A stretch of DNA of 64,000 nucleotides from Arenibacter algicola (GTDB lineage: Bacteria; Bacteroidota; Bacteroidia; Flavobacteriales; Flavobacteriaceae). The stretch is from NCBI RefSeq assembly GCF_000733925.1, contig NZ_JPOO01000003.1:2294001-2358000 (forward strand). Reading direction: 5' to 3'. The translations under genes and the position numbers were made by a program. The notes under the pieces are model-generated. The model was not told where the DNA came from. It did no database searches and saw only the letters and a program-made list of their open reading frames with translations. Shown in pieces: positions 42,287-51,451 of the stretch (its first letter is position 1; each line of letters begins with the position of its first letter).

Positions 42287-43324
42287 CTAAATTTTAAACG
42301 TTTTTATAAAATCTGCAATTAAAACTGGAACAGGATATTTATGAAGTTCAGCTATTTGTATTCCATTTTCAAGATTGGATTCAAAGGTGATGATCCAAAA
42401 CCGGGTATGCAAATGTTGGTGCGAAAGTTTATGAACTATTTTACTTTCATTGTAAAGGTATATTTCCGAGGGTTCCTGCAACGATACCAATTCTTTCAAA
42501 TTCCCCGCAACTTCTCCCTGATCAATATACTTTTCGGATTCCAGCAATGGAAACTCATATAAGTTTTGCCAAATACCATTTCCCTTTCGCTGTTGCAGTA
42601 AAGTCTGTTTATTTTCGTCTACCAATACCAAATAATTGAAATACCGATTGCGCACCTTATTCTTTTTTATTTTTACCGGTAGATTATCAATGCTATTGGT
42701 AGCGAAGGCCACACATGATTTTTGCAGGGGACAGCTACCGCAGTCCGGATTCCTTGGCGCACATTGCAGGGCTCCGAATTCCATAATTCCCTGGTTGTAG
42801 TCCCTTATATTTTTGGCATCCATAATGCCTTTTGCCAATTCTTTAAAGTATAAAATACCCTCCGAACTGTTTATGGGCAGGTCTATACCATAATATCTGG
42901 CCAAGACCCTATAGACATTTCCATCTACTACAGCTTCTGGACGGCCAAAGCAAATTGAGGCTATTGCAGAGGCGGTATAATCGCCAATACCTTTCAACTG
43001 CAACAGCTCCTTATAGGTATCTGGAAATTTTCCATTATATTTTTCTGTAATTATTTTTGCAGTGGCATGTAAATTTCTTGCCCTTGAATAATACCCCAAC
43101 CCTTGCCACAACTTAAGCACCTGCTCTTCGGATGCCGCAGCCAAATCCTGCACTTTGGGGAAAGCCTCCACAAACTTCATATAATAAGGTATACCTTGCG
43201 CTACACGGGTCTGTTGCAGCATAATTTCCGACAGCCATATGCGGTAAGGCTCCTTGGTTCTACGCCAAGGCAGAAGCCTTTTATTTTGCTCGTACCACTC
43301 TAAAATAATTCTGGAAAAGTTCAT
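42287..43324 (-). CDS. mutY: Adenine DNA glycosylase MutY
   Basis: 345 residues. Removes A opposite 8-oxoguanine. HhH-GPD core with LPWRRTKEPYRIWLSEIMLQ at the N-terminus, VDGNVYRVLARYYG with its catalytic Asp (near 138), the iron-sulfur cysteines C-x6-C-x2-C-x5-C in CAPRNPDCGSCPLQKSC (near 193-209), and a C-terminal NUDIX-like domain (about 230-340) that reads oxoG. First gene of mutY-ssb-gldE-gldD, with a TACTTTTG -7 box just upstream. Confidence 0.97.
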   Translation of the reverse strand: MNFSRIILEWYEQNKRLLPWRRTKEPYRIWLSEIMLQQTRVAQGIPYYMKFVEAFPKVQDLAAASEEQVLKLWQGLGYYSRARNLHATAKIITEKYNGKFPDTYKELLQLKGIGDYTASAIASICFGRPEAVVDGNVYRVLARYYGIDLPINSSEGILYFKELAKGIMDAKNIRDYNQGIMEFGALQCAPRNPDCGSCPLQKSCVAFATNSIDNLPVKIKKNKVRNRYFNYLVLVDENKQTLLQQRKGNGIWQNLYEFPLLESEKYIDQGEVAGNLKELVSLQEPSEIYLYNESKIVHKLSHQHLHTRFWIITFESNLENGIQIAELHKYPVPVLIADFIKTFKI

Positions 43325-43342
43325 TTACTAGGGCCTAATTTA

Positions 43343-43350
43343 CAAAAGTA
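43343..43350 (-). promoter_or_regulatory. mutY promoter -7 box
   Basis: TACTTTTG on the minus strand matches TAnnTTTG and lies 19 bp before the mutY start codon, giving a leader of about a dozen bases. The -33 region is weak. It is back to back with the hup promoter. Confidence 0.55.
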
Positions 43351-43406
43351 ATGGTTTACCCACTTAAAATTAAGTTCCTTAGCAAGGAAAGATTGAATTT
43401 AATTCA

Positions 43407-43414
43407 TATATTTG
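43407..43414 (+). promoter_or_regulatory. hup promoter -7 box
   Basis: TATATTTG matches the Bacteroidota -7 consensus exactly. It lies 42 bp before the HU start codon, leaving an A-rich leader of about 35 nt typical of strongly translated Bacteroidota genes. No good -33 box is seen. Confidence 0.65.
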
Positions 43415-43455
43415 CATCCCGAAAAAAAAATTCTTTAGAAATTTATTTAGTTAAA

Positions 43456-43746
43456 ATGACGAAAGCGGAAATTGTAACGAAAATCTCAGAAAAACTGGGA
43501 ATTGAAAAAGGAGATGTGCAAGCAACTGTGGAATCTTTCATGGATGAGGTAAAAACATCTTTAGAAAGCGGAGACAACGTATACTTAAGAGGTTTCGGCA
43601 GTTTTATCATTAAAACAAGAGCTGAAAAAACAGGTAGGAACATATCCAAAAATACTACCATTAAAATCCCCGCACACAACATCCCTGCCTTTAAACCGGC
43701 AAAGGTTTTTGTAGAAGGTGTAAAAAGTAATGTACAAGTCAAATAA
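43456..43746 (+). CDS. hup: HU family DNA-binding protein
   Basis: 96 residues from the ATG at 43456 (MTKAEIVTKISEKLG); the longer open frame upstream is leader. It has the HU/IHF dimer core and the DNA-arm segment YLRGFGSFIIKTRAEKTGRN with ISKNTTIKIPAHNIPAFKPA. It compacts and bends DNA as a homo- or heterodimer. A gene for a tiny very basic protein follows 30 bp later, then RNase G. Confidence 0.96.
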   Translation: MTKAEIVTKISEKLGIEKGDVQATVESFMDEVKTSLESGDNVYLRGFGSFIIKTRAEKTGRNISKNTTIKIPAHNIPAFKPAKVFVEGVKSNVQVK

Positions 43747-43776
43747 AATATTATTAATCTAAAAAAGTAGACCTCT

Positions 43777-43866
43777 ATGCCTAGTGGTAAAAAAAGAAAA
43801 AGACATAAGGTAGCTACCCACAAGCGTAAAAAACGCAGGAGAGCTAACCGACACAAGAAAAAGTAG
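43777..43866 (+). CDS. 29-residue highly basic protein, possible ribosomal protein
   Basis: Starts MPSGKKRKRHKVATHKRKKR and ends RANRHKKK: 29 residues with about 19 Lys, Arg or His. Codons are well formed, the ATG follows hup by 30 bp, and a terminator hairpin begins in the last codons. Near-identical small proteins lie in the same hup-rng position in other flavobacteria as I recall. Such composition is that of small ribosomal proteins like THX or of the Bacteroidota-specific extras; I cannot say which. Too short for many gene finders. Confidence 0.75.
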   Translation: MPSGKKRKRHKVATHKRKKRRRANRHKKK

Positions 43867-43890
43867 TTGTAACAACTACTTTTTCCTTTT
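43858..43890 (+). terminator. Terminator overlapping the end of the small basic protein
   Basis: Stem AAAAAGTAGTTG (43858-43869) against CAACTACTTTTT (43873-43884), loop TAA, followed by CCTTTT. The stop codon of the basic protein is part of the stem. Confidence 0.85.
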
Positions 43891-44017
43891 ATACGTTCCT
43901 TGACATAGAAATTCGTAAAAGAATTTCGACGGGTTTATACAACCTGTACAAATTATTGTTTAATCATTTATCCCCACTTGATCTATTGAGTGGCGGGATG
44001 AATATAAATTAATTCAG

Positions 44018-45565
44018 GTGAATAGAGAATTAATCGTAAGATCTAGTTCCAATGCCGTTGATTTTGCCTTGCTAAAGGATGGAAAACTCACTGAATTACA
44101 CAAAGAAGAAGACAGTAACGACTTTGCCGTTGGCGATATTTTAATTGCCAAGGTGAGAAAGCCGGTAACTGGACTAAATGCAGCCTTCGTAAATGTAGGG
44201 TACGAGAAAGATGCCTTTCTACATTACCACGATTTAGGGCCGCAACTAGCTTCTATGTTGAAATTCATTAAAAAAGTTAGCACTGGGAAACTTAAGGACT
44301 ATTCTTTAAGTAATTTTCAGTTTGAAGAAGATATTGACAAAAATGGTAGCATCAATGATGTTATTAAAGCCAATCAATCCTTACTCGTACAAATAGTAAA
44401 GGAACCCATTTCCACAAAAGGACCACGAATAAGCTCTGAACTTTCCATAGCTGGCCGATACTTGGTCATGGTCCCTTTTTCCGACCGCGTTTCCGTTTCA
44501 CAAAAAATTGAGAGCAAAGAAGAAAAAGATAGGTTAAAAAGACTCGTAAGGAGTATTAAACCAAAAGGGTTTGGCGTTATTATCCGAACAGTAGCAGAAG
44601 GCAAAAAAGTAGCAGAACTAGACAAAGACTTGCAGAATTTACTGAACAAATGGTCAGTAATGTGCAATAAGATCCAAAGAGCACCGCATCCATCCAAGGT
44701 TTTGGTAGAGCTTACAAGGGCTTCCTCCATACTTAGGGATGTTTTTAACGATTCCTTTACAGGAATCCATGTTGATGACGAAACGCTTTTTGAGCAAGTA
44801 AAAGATTATGTGCATGAAATTGCACCAGAAAAAGAATCTATTGTAAAATTGTATAATTCTACTGTTCCCATATTTGAAAAATTTGGGATAGAAAGACAAA
44901 TAAAAACTTCATTCGGCCGCACGGCCTCCATGAGCAAAGGTGCCTATTTAATTATTGAACATACGGAAGCGCTACACGTTATAGACGTTAACAGCGGTAA
45001 CCGTTCCAATAAGGCCAAAAATCAGGAAGACACAGCCCTAGAAGTAAATTTATTGGCCGCCTCCGAAATCGCAAGGCAATTACGTCTGCGGGATATGGGA
45101 GGAATCATCGTGGTAGACTTTATCGACATGGGTAAGGGCGAACACAGAAGACGCCTTTTTGATCATCTTAGGGATGAGATGAAGGACGACAGGGCCAAAC
45201 ACAAAATACTACCCCCAAGTAAGTTTGGACTTATACAAATTACAAGACAACGGGTCAGACCCGAAATGAACATTAAAACAAGTGAGGAAAATCCAAATGG
45301 CTCCGGCCAGGAGGTAGAGGCCCCAATTGTTTTGATAGACAAGATAAATGCAGATCTGGAAAAACTCTTAAAAGGTCCGGCAAAGGATAATGGAATTATC
45401 TTAAACATACATCCATTTATTGCCGCCTATTTAACCAAAGGGTTTCCATCCATACGTTCCAAATGGTTTTTGGAACACAAAAGATGGGTTAAAATTCAAC
45501 CCAGGGATGCCTATACGTATCTTGAATATCGTTTTAAGAATAAAGACGGTAAAACTATATACTAA
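44018..45565 (+). CDS. rng: Ribonuclease E/G family protein (RNase G)
   Basis: 515 residues. S1-like domain at about 35-115 (GDILIAKVRKPVTGLNAAFV, YEKDAFLHYHDLG), RNase H-like and 5'-sensor region, catalytic DNase I-like part with metal-binding Asp in HVIDVNSGNRS and VVDFIDMGK (near 325-370). The zinc-link cysteines of RNase E are absent, as usual in this subgroup, and there is no long C-terminal scaffold, so it is RNase G-like. Start is GTG at 44018, set by homology to family N-termini (NRELIVRSSSNAVDFALL). A GAAATTC/GAATTTC stem-loop at 43908-43927 lies in its leader. Confidence 0.96.
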   Translation: MNRELIVRSSSNAVDFALLKDGKLTELHKEEDSNDFAVGDILIAKVRKPVTGLNAAFVNVGYEKDAFLHYHDLGPQLASMLKFIKKVSTGKLKDYSLSNFQFEEDIDKNGSINDVIKANQSLLVQIVKEPISTKGPRISSELSIAGRYLVMVPFSDRVSVSQKIESKEEKDRLKRLVRSIKPKGFGVIIRTVAEGKKVAELDKDLQNLLNKWSVMCNKIQRAPHPSKVLVELTRASSILRDVFNDSFTGIHVDDETLFEQVKDYVHEIAPEKESIVKLYNSTVPIFEKFGIERQIKTSFGRTASMSKGAYLIIEHTEALHVIDVNSGNRSNKAKNQEDTALEVNLLAASEIARQLRLRDMGGIIVVDFIDMGKGEHRRRLFDHLRDEMKDDRAKHKILPPSKFGLIQITRQRVRPEMNIKTSEENPNGSGQEVEAPIVLIDKINADLEKLLKGPAKDNGIILNIHPFIAAYLTKGFPSIRSKWFLEHKRWVKIQPRDAYTYLEYRFKNKDGKTIY

Positions 45566-45566
45566 C

Positions 45567-45602
45567 AAAAAAGCGACTTCCGAAACGGAGTCGCTTTTTT
45601 TT
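45567..45602 (+). terminator. Terminator after rng
   Basis: Stem AGCGACT (45572-45578) with AGTCGCT (45589-45595), inner CCG/CGG pairs and outer A/T pairs, followed by eight T. Starts right after the rng stop. Confidence 0.93.
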
Positions 45603-45640
45603 GTTTTAAGGCATTAAATTGCCCAAACTTCCTTATAAAA

Positions 45641-46576
45641 TCAATCTACCCTTGGAGTAACAATTATATTCCTAAATTCTATAGGACCGTGATCGCCTTG
45701 AAAGTACAATGGTCCTGGCTCACCTTCCTTGCTGTCCAGTGCTCCTCCGGTAATTCCAGGGATAATTTGATCACTGATCACCGTGGTTCCGTTGGCCACC
45801 ACAGTCACCCTTCTACCGATCAAGGTAATATCGTATTCCTGCCATTCTCCAGGTCCCTTGGCCGCAACCTCACTAGGCGTAAGAAAGCCGTATACGCCAC
45901 TGTATTCCACATCCGAGGGCTCAGCCCCTTTGCTATCCATAATCTGCACCTCGTAGCGCCCACGTAGATAAACCCCACTATTACTTCCTTGGGGATATTT
46001 AAACTCCAAATGCAATTTAAAATCGTTGAACTTTTGATCGGAAACCAAATTGGAACCCGATTTAGGGCTTTTTAACACCCCTGATTCCGCGATCCACTGG
46101 TTTTCTCCCATAGCCTGCCATCCACTTAAATCCTTTCCGTTAAACAATTTAATGGGCTTGCCCCACTTTGGGTTCTTGGTATACTCCAATTGAGGGGCAC
46201 GCGTAGCCACCCAATTATATGTTTGGCCGTTGGTATACAACATAGTACCTTTTAAGACATCCCCGTTCATACTTCCTTCAAACTCCATATAGGTATTGCC
46301 ATCTTCCCATTGGGGAGGAATGGCAAAACTAAATTTTCCGTCCTTCATTTTTACCTCGGAAATTGGTCTGGCACTACCCATGGCATAAACAAAACGGCCT
46401 ACCAAAGTTCTTGAACCTGAGTGGCGGATTTCCAGCCAAGAAGGAAGTTCTTCCCCCTCTGGGGAAATAACCATATCCCAACGCCCCTCTATTGGATTTA
46501 TTTGTTGGGCAAAGGACAAAGTAGTAGAAGCCAGTATAAGGCCAAACGCTACCACGTACATCTTAAATCTATTCAT
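45641..46576 (-). CDS. DUF1080 protein with N-terminal lipocalin-like domain
   Basis: 311 residues: Sec signal peptide (cleaved after LSFAQ), a beta-barrel-like domain at about 25-130 (IEGRWDMVISPEGEELPSWL, GSMNGDVLKGTMLYTNGQTY), then a DUF1080 domain at about 140-308 (IKLFNGKDLSGWQAMGENQW, SNSGVYLRGRYEVQI, YFQGDHGPIEFRNI). The DUF1080 part is the 3-keto-disaccharide hydrolase-like sandwich. It stands alone, far from the DUF1080-DUF6807-oxidoreductase group at 19.5-22.7 kb, but may act in the same periplasmic route. Confidence 0.88.
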   Translation of the reverse strand: MNRFKMYVVAFGLILASTTLSFAQQINPIEGRWDMVISPEGEELPSWLEIRHSGSRTLVGRFVYAMGSARPISEVKMKDGKFSFAIPPQWEDGNTYMEFEGSMNGDVLKGTMLYTNGQTYNWVATRAPQLEYTKNPKWGKPIKLFNGKDLSGWQAMGENQWIAESGVLKSPKSGSNLVSDQKFNDFKLHLEFKYPQGSNSGVYLRGRYEVQIMDSKGAEPSDVEYSGVYGFLTPSEVAAKGPGEWQEYDITLIGRRVTVVANGTTVISDQIIPGITGGALDSKEGEPGPLYFQGDHGPIEFRNIIVTPRVD

Positions 46577-46792
46577 TACAAAGATTGTTTTTTATGAATC
46601 GTAAATATAATTACAATATGCCTATTGCACCAATTAACGTCCCCAAAAAAACCTAACTGATAACCCAGGAATTTTAGGGCCTTGAATTAAATAACGGGCT
46701 GGATTTTTCAATTCCACAAACCACCGTATATTTACAGAAATACTCCGAAGAATTTACAGGAGCAATTGTGCATCCAGAGCCTTATTAACCTA

Positions 46793-47275
46793 ATGATTTC
46801 ACCAAAAAATTCCTTTTCCGTAGACGAAGCCACCAGAAAATTGGAAGGGTATTGCGCCTATCAGGACCGTTGCCATAAAGAGGTAATTTCCAAACTAAGG
46901 GAAATGAATATGATTCCCCAGGCCATAGACCTAATTGTGGGACACTTGATTCAAGAGAATTTTTTAAATGAGGAACGTTTTGCCCGTAGTTTCGCCAGGG
47001 GGAAATTCAAAATAAAAAAATGGGGTAAAAACAGAATTGTAAACGAGTTGAAGCAAAGGGATATTTCCAAATATAATATTACCATGGCCCTGAAGGAAAT
47101 AGAGTCCAAAGAATACTTAAATACCTTTAATGTATTGGCCAAAAAACGTTTGTCGGAAATAAGGGAGAAGGACCTACAAAAAAGGCGAAAAAAACTTGCC
47201 GATTATCTTTTGTACCGTGGATGGGAAAGTGGAATGGTCTATGAAAAAGTTTATGAATTGGTTCCCAATAACTAA
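46793..47275 (+). CDS. recX: Regulatory protein RecX
   Basis: 160 residues from the ATG at 46793 (a TTG at 46766 is open). Three tandem three-helix repeats: SVDEATRKLEGYCAYQDRCH, the second from IDLIVGHLIQENFLNEERFA with ARSFARGKFKIKKWGKNRI, and a third to the end. RecX binds RecA filaments and blocks their growth. It is not next to recA here; single gene. Confidence 0.93.
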   Translation: MISPKNSFSVDEATRKLEGYCAYQDRCHKEVISKLREMNMIPQAIDLIVGHLIQENFLNEERFARSFARGKFKIKKWGKNRIVNELKQRDISKYNITMALKEIESKEYLNTFNVLAKKRLSEIREKDLQKRRKKLADYLLYRGWESGMVYEKVYELVPNN

Positions 47276-47324
47276 AATAGACCTTCAGCCCCCTCTTTAG
47301 AGAGAGGGCGAAAGATCATATACT

Positions 47325-47822
47325 TTAATTAAGATTAAAGGAAGCTCCCAAACTGAATACAAACTGATTGTGCAGTTCTTCGGCAGGGGTTAAAGTTTCG
47401 GTTTTATATTTTGCAAGTGGTGCGCCTATTTCGGTAAATACTCCAAAACCATCGCTAAAAAAGTAGCGGATACCCAAATGACCACCAAAATTCTTAAGCC
47501 CTAGGTCCAATCCAGGGTATATATCAACGTTGTCCCCTAACTGAAAAACACTGCCCAAATTGGCATTGAACCTTGCTTTAAGGTCTATTCTGTCCCCAAA
47601 ATCGGCATTGATCAATTCTTCCACCCCCAAAACATAAGAGGACGACAGACCCAGTGAGAAGTTTTCTCCCAAACCATAATCATAGGCAACTACAATTCCG
47701 GTACCATTGTCCTGAAAATTGGCCCCTATCTGAAATTTCATATCTTCTTTACCCTCAAAAGCCTGTGCATTAACAGATAACACTGCCAAAACAAATACCA
47801 ATGCAAACAATAATTTTCTCAT
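47325..47822 (-). CDS. DUF6646 outer-membrane beta-barrel protein
   Basis: 165 residues with a Sec signal (cleaved after SVNAQ). The mature part alternates hydrophobic and polar residues in about eight strands (FQIGANFQDNGTGIVVAYDY, FSLGLSSSYVLGV, GHLGIRYFFSDGFGVFTEIG) and ends QFVFSLGASFNLN, the aromatic-polar end of outer-membrane barrels. Family DUF6646, common in Flavobacteriales, unknown function. Single gene. Confidence 0.87.
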   Translation of the reverse strand: MRKLLFALVFVLAVLSVNAQAFEGKEDMKFQIGANFQDNGTGIVVAYDYGLGENFSLGLSSSYVLGVEELINADFGDRIDLKARFNANLGSVFQLGDNVDIYPGLDLGLKNFGGHLGIRYFFSDGFGVFTEIGAPLAKYKTETLTPAEELHNQFVFSLGASFNLN

Positions 47823-47887
47823 AATTATCTACTTAATATAATTTTATTTAAAGGGGACAAAGATATTCCTTTCCTTACACATAACAC

Positions 47888-48745
47888 CTAGGACAACTGT
47901 TTATTTGTCCTTTCTATGGCCTGTTTGTTCTTCCAATCTATCCACTCCTGCCCTTTTATTTTTCGCATCATATTATCGTAGTAGCGCATAACCAATACAT
48001 TGTAGAAGGCCCGTCCCAAATTCGCCGGATTTCTGGGTATAGCCCTTAAACTCATAGAAAATCCCGGGCTAATGTATTTCATATAATGCCAATACCCTTC
48101 CGGCATATACAAGACCTCCCCATGTACCAAATTAGTTTTGTATCCCGTGGCATTTTGTAATGCCGGCCACATGTCATAATCCGGATTGGAAAAATCTATA
48201 CTCTCATGGGTAATCAACGAATGTGGTACTTTATACAAGTACTTGTTTTCCGACTGGGGGAATAGAATAATTTCTTTCCTCCCCGCGAAATGAAAATGAA
48301 AAATGTTGGCCAGATCAATGTCGTAGTGCATAAAGGTATGGGAATTGGTCCCTCCAAAAAAAAGCATGGGCAGACCTTTCATTAAGTTAAGGCCAAAATC
48401 TGGAAATGTATAGTCCTTTTGAAGCTCAGGAACCTCCTTAAGAATATTCCATAAAAAAATTCGGTATTTTGTAGGCTCCTTTTGCAAAAGATCCAAATAA
48501 TCGGACATTTTCATGGTGGCGTGGGGCTCGTTAAATCCGTCCTTATGATGTACAGGTCGATCATCATACAGCGGAACTACCTTGTTTCCGGCCACCTGTC
48601 GCATATATTCAAAACTCCATTTGGAATAGGCTGGCCATTCCTCAATACACTTTTCTATAACCACCGGTCTCTGTGGCCTAAAATAGTTGTTGAGAAACTC
48701 TTCTTTGGTAATATTCGCTACCCTTGGAATCTCCTTTAAGTTCAA
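47888..48745 (-). CDS. Cupin-like (JmjC/cupin_8) domain protein
   Basis: 285 residues. A JmjC-type cupin with likely Fe(II) ligands in HTFMHYDIDLANIFHFHF (His-x-Asp, near 138-140) and the distal His in YMPEGYWHYM (near 216). The N-terminal IPRVANITKEEFLNNYFRPQ-type segment is typical of cupin_8 oxygenases, which hydroxylate proteins or small molecules with 2-oxoglutarate. The gene has no ATG at its start: TTG at 48745 (preceded by ATT) is the best candidate. It lies 75 bp after bioB on the same strand and may be co-transcribed; a biotin link is unproven. Confidence 0.87.
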   Translation of the reverse strand: MNLKEIPRVANITKEEFLNNYFRPQRPVVIEKCIEEWPAYSKWSFEYMRQVAGNKVVPLYDDRPVHHKDGFNEPHATMKMSDYLDLLQKEPTKYRIFLWNILKEVPELQKDYTFPDFGLNLMKGLPMLFFGGTNSHTFMHYDIDLANIFHFHFAGRKEIILFPQSENKYLYKVPHSLITHESIDFSNPDYDMWPALQNATGYKTNLVHGEVLYMPEGYWHYMKYISPGFSMSLRAIPRNPANLGRAFYNVLVMRYYDNMMRKIKGQEWIDWKNKQAIERTNKQLS

Positions 48746-48820
48746 AATAACTTGATTGATTAATCTAGCAAAGTTAAAAAACCAAAAATAATTTTCTTGG
48801 TAATTTAATCTAACACAGGA

Positions 48821-49915
48821 TTACTCCGTTAGATTGGCCTTCTTTTTAGCGGCTTCGTTCCTATCTATGGTATGTCCCGGCCTGGTCCATTTTGGCTTTT
48901 CGCCCTTGGCCTGGTATTGGGAATCCTGGGCTTCAACAGTTTTAGGTTGGGAAACCTTAGTAAAAGCCTTTTGTGGGTTTAGCCCCAAAAGTTTAAACAT
49001 AGCCATATCCTCATTTACGTCTGGATTGGGGGTAGTTAACAATTTGTCCCCAGCAAAAATAGAGTTGGCGCCTGCAAAGAAACACATGGCCTGCCCTTCC
49101 CTACTCATTTGTGTACGCCCGGCTGACAAACGTACCTGGGTTTCGGGCATTACAATACGGGTAGTGGCCACCATACGTACCATATCCCATATTGGAATAG
49201 GAGGCAAATCGGCCATAGGGGTACCCTCTACGGCCACTAGTGCATTTATAGGCACAGATTCGGGTTGCGGATCCAAGGTGGATAGCGCCACCAACATACC
49301 GGCCCTATCTTCCAAAGCCTCGCCCATACCAATAATACCACCGCTGCAAACCGTAACATTACTTTTACGTACATTGTCTATGGTATCCAAACGGTCTTTA
49401 AAAGCACGGGTAGAAATTACATCTTTATAATAATCCTCTGAAGTATCCAAATTATGGTTGTAAGCATAAAGTCCGGCTTCTGCCAAACGATGCGCTTGGT
49501 TCTCGGTAATCATTCCCAAGGTACAGCAAACCTCCATATCCAGTTTGTTAATGGTACGTACCATCTCCAATACTTGATCAAACTCCGGTCCGTCCTTAAC
49601 ATTTCTCCATGCAGCCCCCATGCACACTCTGGAGCTTCCAGCCGTTTTGGCACGTAACGCTTGGGCCTTTACCTGGGAAACGGACATTAGGTCGTTGCCC
49701 TCTACCTTGGTATGGTAACGTGCTGCCTGTGGACAATATCCACAATCTTCGGGGCAACCGCCTGTTTTAATAGACAACAAGGTAGACACCTGCACCGTAT
49801 TGGGATCATGGTTTTTCCTGTGTACAGTGGCCGCCTCGTAAAGGAGCTCCATAAACGGTTTATTGTAAATATCCAGTATTTCCTGTTTGGTCCAGTTATG
49901 TCTTACTTCGCTCAT
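48821..49915 (-). CDS. bioB: Biotin synthase
   Basis: 364 residues. Radical SAM enzyme inserting sulfur into dethiobiotin. The CxxxCxxC motif is GGCPEDCGYCPQ (Cys54, Cys58, Cys61); the auxiliary [2Fe-2S] ligands include Cys in SRVCMGAAWR, EVCCTLGM and TVCSGGIIGMGE, and Arg in QVRLSAGR. The C-terminus has an extra charged tail of about 30 residues (from about 335). It is set apart from the rest of the biotin genes by a 363-bp gap with a large palindrome. Confidence 0.98.
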   Translation of the reverse strand: MSEVRHNWTKQEILDIYNKPFMELLYEAATVHRKNHDPNTVQVSTLLSIKTGGCPEDCGYCPQAARYHTKVEGNDLMSVSQVKAQALRAKTAGSSRVCMGAAWRNVKDGPEFDQVLEMVRTINKLDMEVCCTLGMITENQAHRLAEAGLYAYNHNLDTSEDYYKDVISTRAFKDRLDTIDNVRKSNVTVCSGGIIGMGEALEDRAGMLVALSTLDPQPESVPINALVAVEGTPMADLPPIPIWDMVRMVATTRIVMPETQVRLSAGRTQMSREGQAMCFFAGANSIFAGDKLLTTPNPDVNEDMAMFKLLGLNPQKAFTKVSQPKTVEAQDSQYQAKGEKPKWTRPGHTIDRNEAAKKKANLTE

Positions 49916-49937
49916 ACTTTTTAGTTCTTGGGGCTTT

Positions 49938-50030
49938 CCCCGACTTCCTTTTCCTGTCCTGCAAGGTGTAGACCTACAAGGTCATTAAGACCTTGCAGGT
50001 CCTCCTTTTAGGTATCAAAGGAAGTCGGGG
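49938..50030. repeat. Large nested palindrome between bioB and the ketosynthase gene
   Basis: Outer arms of 14 bp, CCCCGACTTCCTTT (49938-49951) and AAAGGAAGTCGGGG (50017-50030), enclose CCTGCAAGGT/ACCTTGCAGG (49958-49967 with 49990-49999) and an inner GACC/GGTC pair. Total span 93 bp in an intergenic region of 363 bp (49916-50278), otherwise without genes. The nested form resembles REP-type or MITE-like palindromic units; it would also fold in the bioB leader RNA. Confidence 0.75.
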
Positions 50031-50278
50031 TCGGGCTTTTCGCTTTATCTTTTTTGTTCACCTTCGCAAAGCTTGGTAAACATAAAAAGGATGCCGCTTC
50101 AATCCCTAAGCCAACATTTATTTAGGGGTCAAAAATAACCTAATATCTGCAGAAATTACAATATTCCATTCCTTAATTCATCGATTATTGCATTTTTCAA
50201 CCGCTTTTAAAACTTTAGTTAGCCAGGAACGGACACAGAAATAGCTTGTATAAATAATAAAAACCCTCTTAAAAAGAA

Positions 50279-51448
50279 TTAAGGAATACCTACAAGAACA
50301 CTCACCGCATTTCCCCCAAAGCCCACTGCATTGACCATTACTTTCTTAATATGTTTCGGCATAGCATCGTACTTCACATATGGCACTCCTATAAACTCTT
50401 GGTGTAGCAACATCAACACCGCCAATTCCAAACTCAACATCCCAGAGGCACCAAATGAATGCCCTACTTTCCACTTATTGGTGGTCAGGGCAGGCATGTC
50501 CTTTCCAAATATTTTTTTGATAGCCGCTACTTCGGACAAATCCCCTTTAATGGTTCCAGGGGCATGCATTACCACCGCATCCACCTCATTGGGAGCGGTC
50601 TTTCCCAATGCCATTGCCATAGACCTTTGAAAACATACGGCATCAGAGGAAATGGAAATATTATGCTCCAATATTTCGGTAGCATATCCCAAACCTTCAA
50701 TGCGGGCAAGGGCATTATCCAAATTACCTTTCTCCAAACAGGCCATAGAGGCCGCCTCTCCCAGAACCATACTGTTCTGTTTTTTGTCCAGGTCAAAAGC
50801 GCGACAGGGATAACCTTCCGGATCGTTCCGTTCAAACCTGGAATATATCTTAAGTGCTTTCATTTGTGCAATGGTAAAGGGTGTCAAAGGTGCCTCGCTA
50901 CCCCCTACCAAAAATTTATTGGCCATGCCGCTTTTTAGCCATGCCACCCCGTTCAAAAGGGAATGTAAGGCCGTGGAACAGGTAATAGAATGGGAAATTT
51001 CCGGACCTTGGGTCTGCAGATCATGCGCCACCCAAGAGGAAATATTTCCCAAAGTGGTGGTAGGGGAAGACAAGGTAGAGGCTTCGCCCTTTTGAATAAA
51101 TTCTTTGTGATACTTTTCAAAAAGGGCAGTTGCCCCTCTGGATGAACCAATGTTTACCCCAAAATCGCCTTCCTCCCATCCCGCTTGCGAAATGGTTTCC
51201 CTAGCTGCATAAATAGCGTATAACACGGTTGGGTCCAAATTCTTATACTTGGTATCCGAGTTGGCCAAAGTCAATATCCTATGCTGCGTATCCTCCGTCA
51301 AGGAAGCTCCCCAAGCGGTTATATTTTCATAGATTTTCTCCCCTAAAAAATGGTCCGGACGTTTATAGTTTTCCCATACCTCCTTTAGGGATGTTCCCAA
51401 AGGAGAGATAGAGGACAATGCCGTGATATAAATAGGCTCGTGTTGCAT
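50279..51448 (-). CDS. Beta-ketoacyl-ACP synthase in the biotin locus
   Basis: 389 residues, FabF/FabB-type. The catalytic triad is intact: Cys157 in HSITCSTALHS, His in VVMHAPGTIKGD (near 290) and His in KVGHSFGASG (near 330). It has no malonyl or other extra domain. The start codon is 3 bp from the bioA stop, so it is in the bioA transcript. No bioC or bioH is visible, so this condensing enzyme may take part in making the pimeloyl chain; that is inference from position. It could also make a different acyl chain. Confidence 0.9.
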   Translation of the reverse strand: MQHEPIYITALSSISPLGTSLKEVWENYKRPDHFLGEKIYENITAWGASLTEDTQHRILTLANSDTKYKNLDPTVLYAIYAARETISQAGWEEGDFGVNIGSSRGATALFEKYHKEFIQKGEASTLSSPTTTLGNISSWVAHDLQTQGPEISHSITCSTALHSLLNGVAWLKSGMANKFLVGGSEAPLTPFTIAQMKALKIYSRFERNDPEGYPCRAFDLDKKQNSMVLGEAASMACLEKGNLDNALARIEGLGYATEILEHNISISSDAVCFQRSMAMALGKTAPNEVDAVVMHAPGTIKGDLSEVAAIKKIFGKDMPALTTNKWKVGHSFGASGMLSLELAVLMLLHQEFIGVPYVKYDAMPKHIKKVMVNAVGFGGNAVSVLVGIP

Positions 51449-51451
51449 TAA

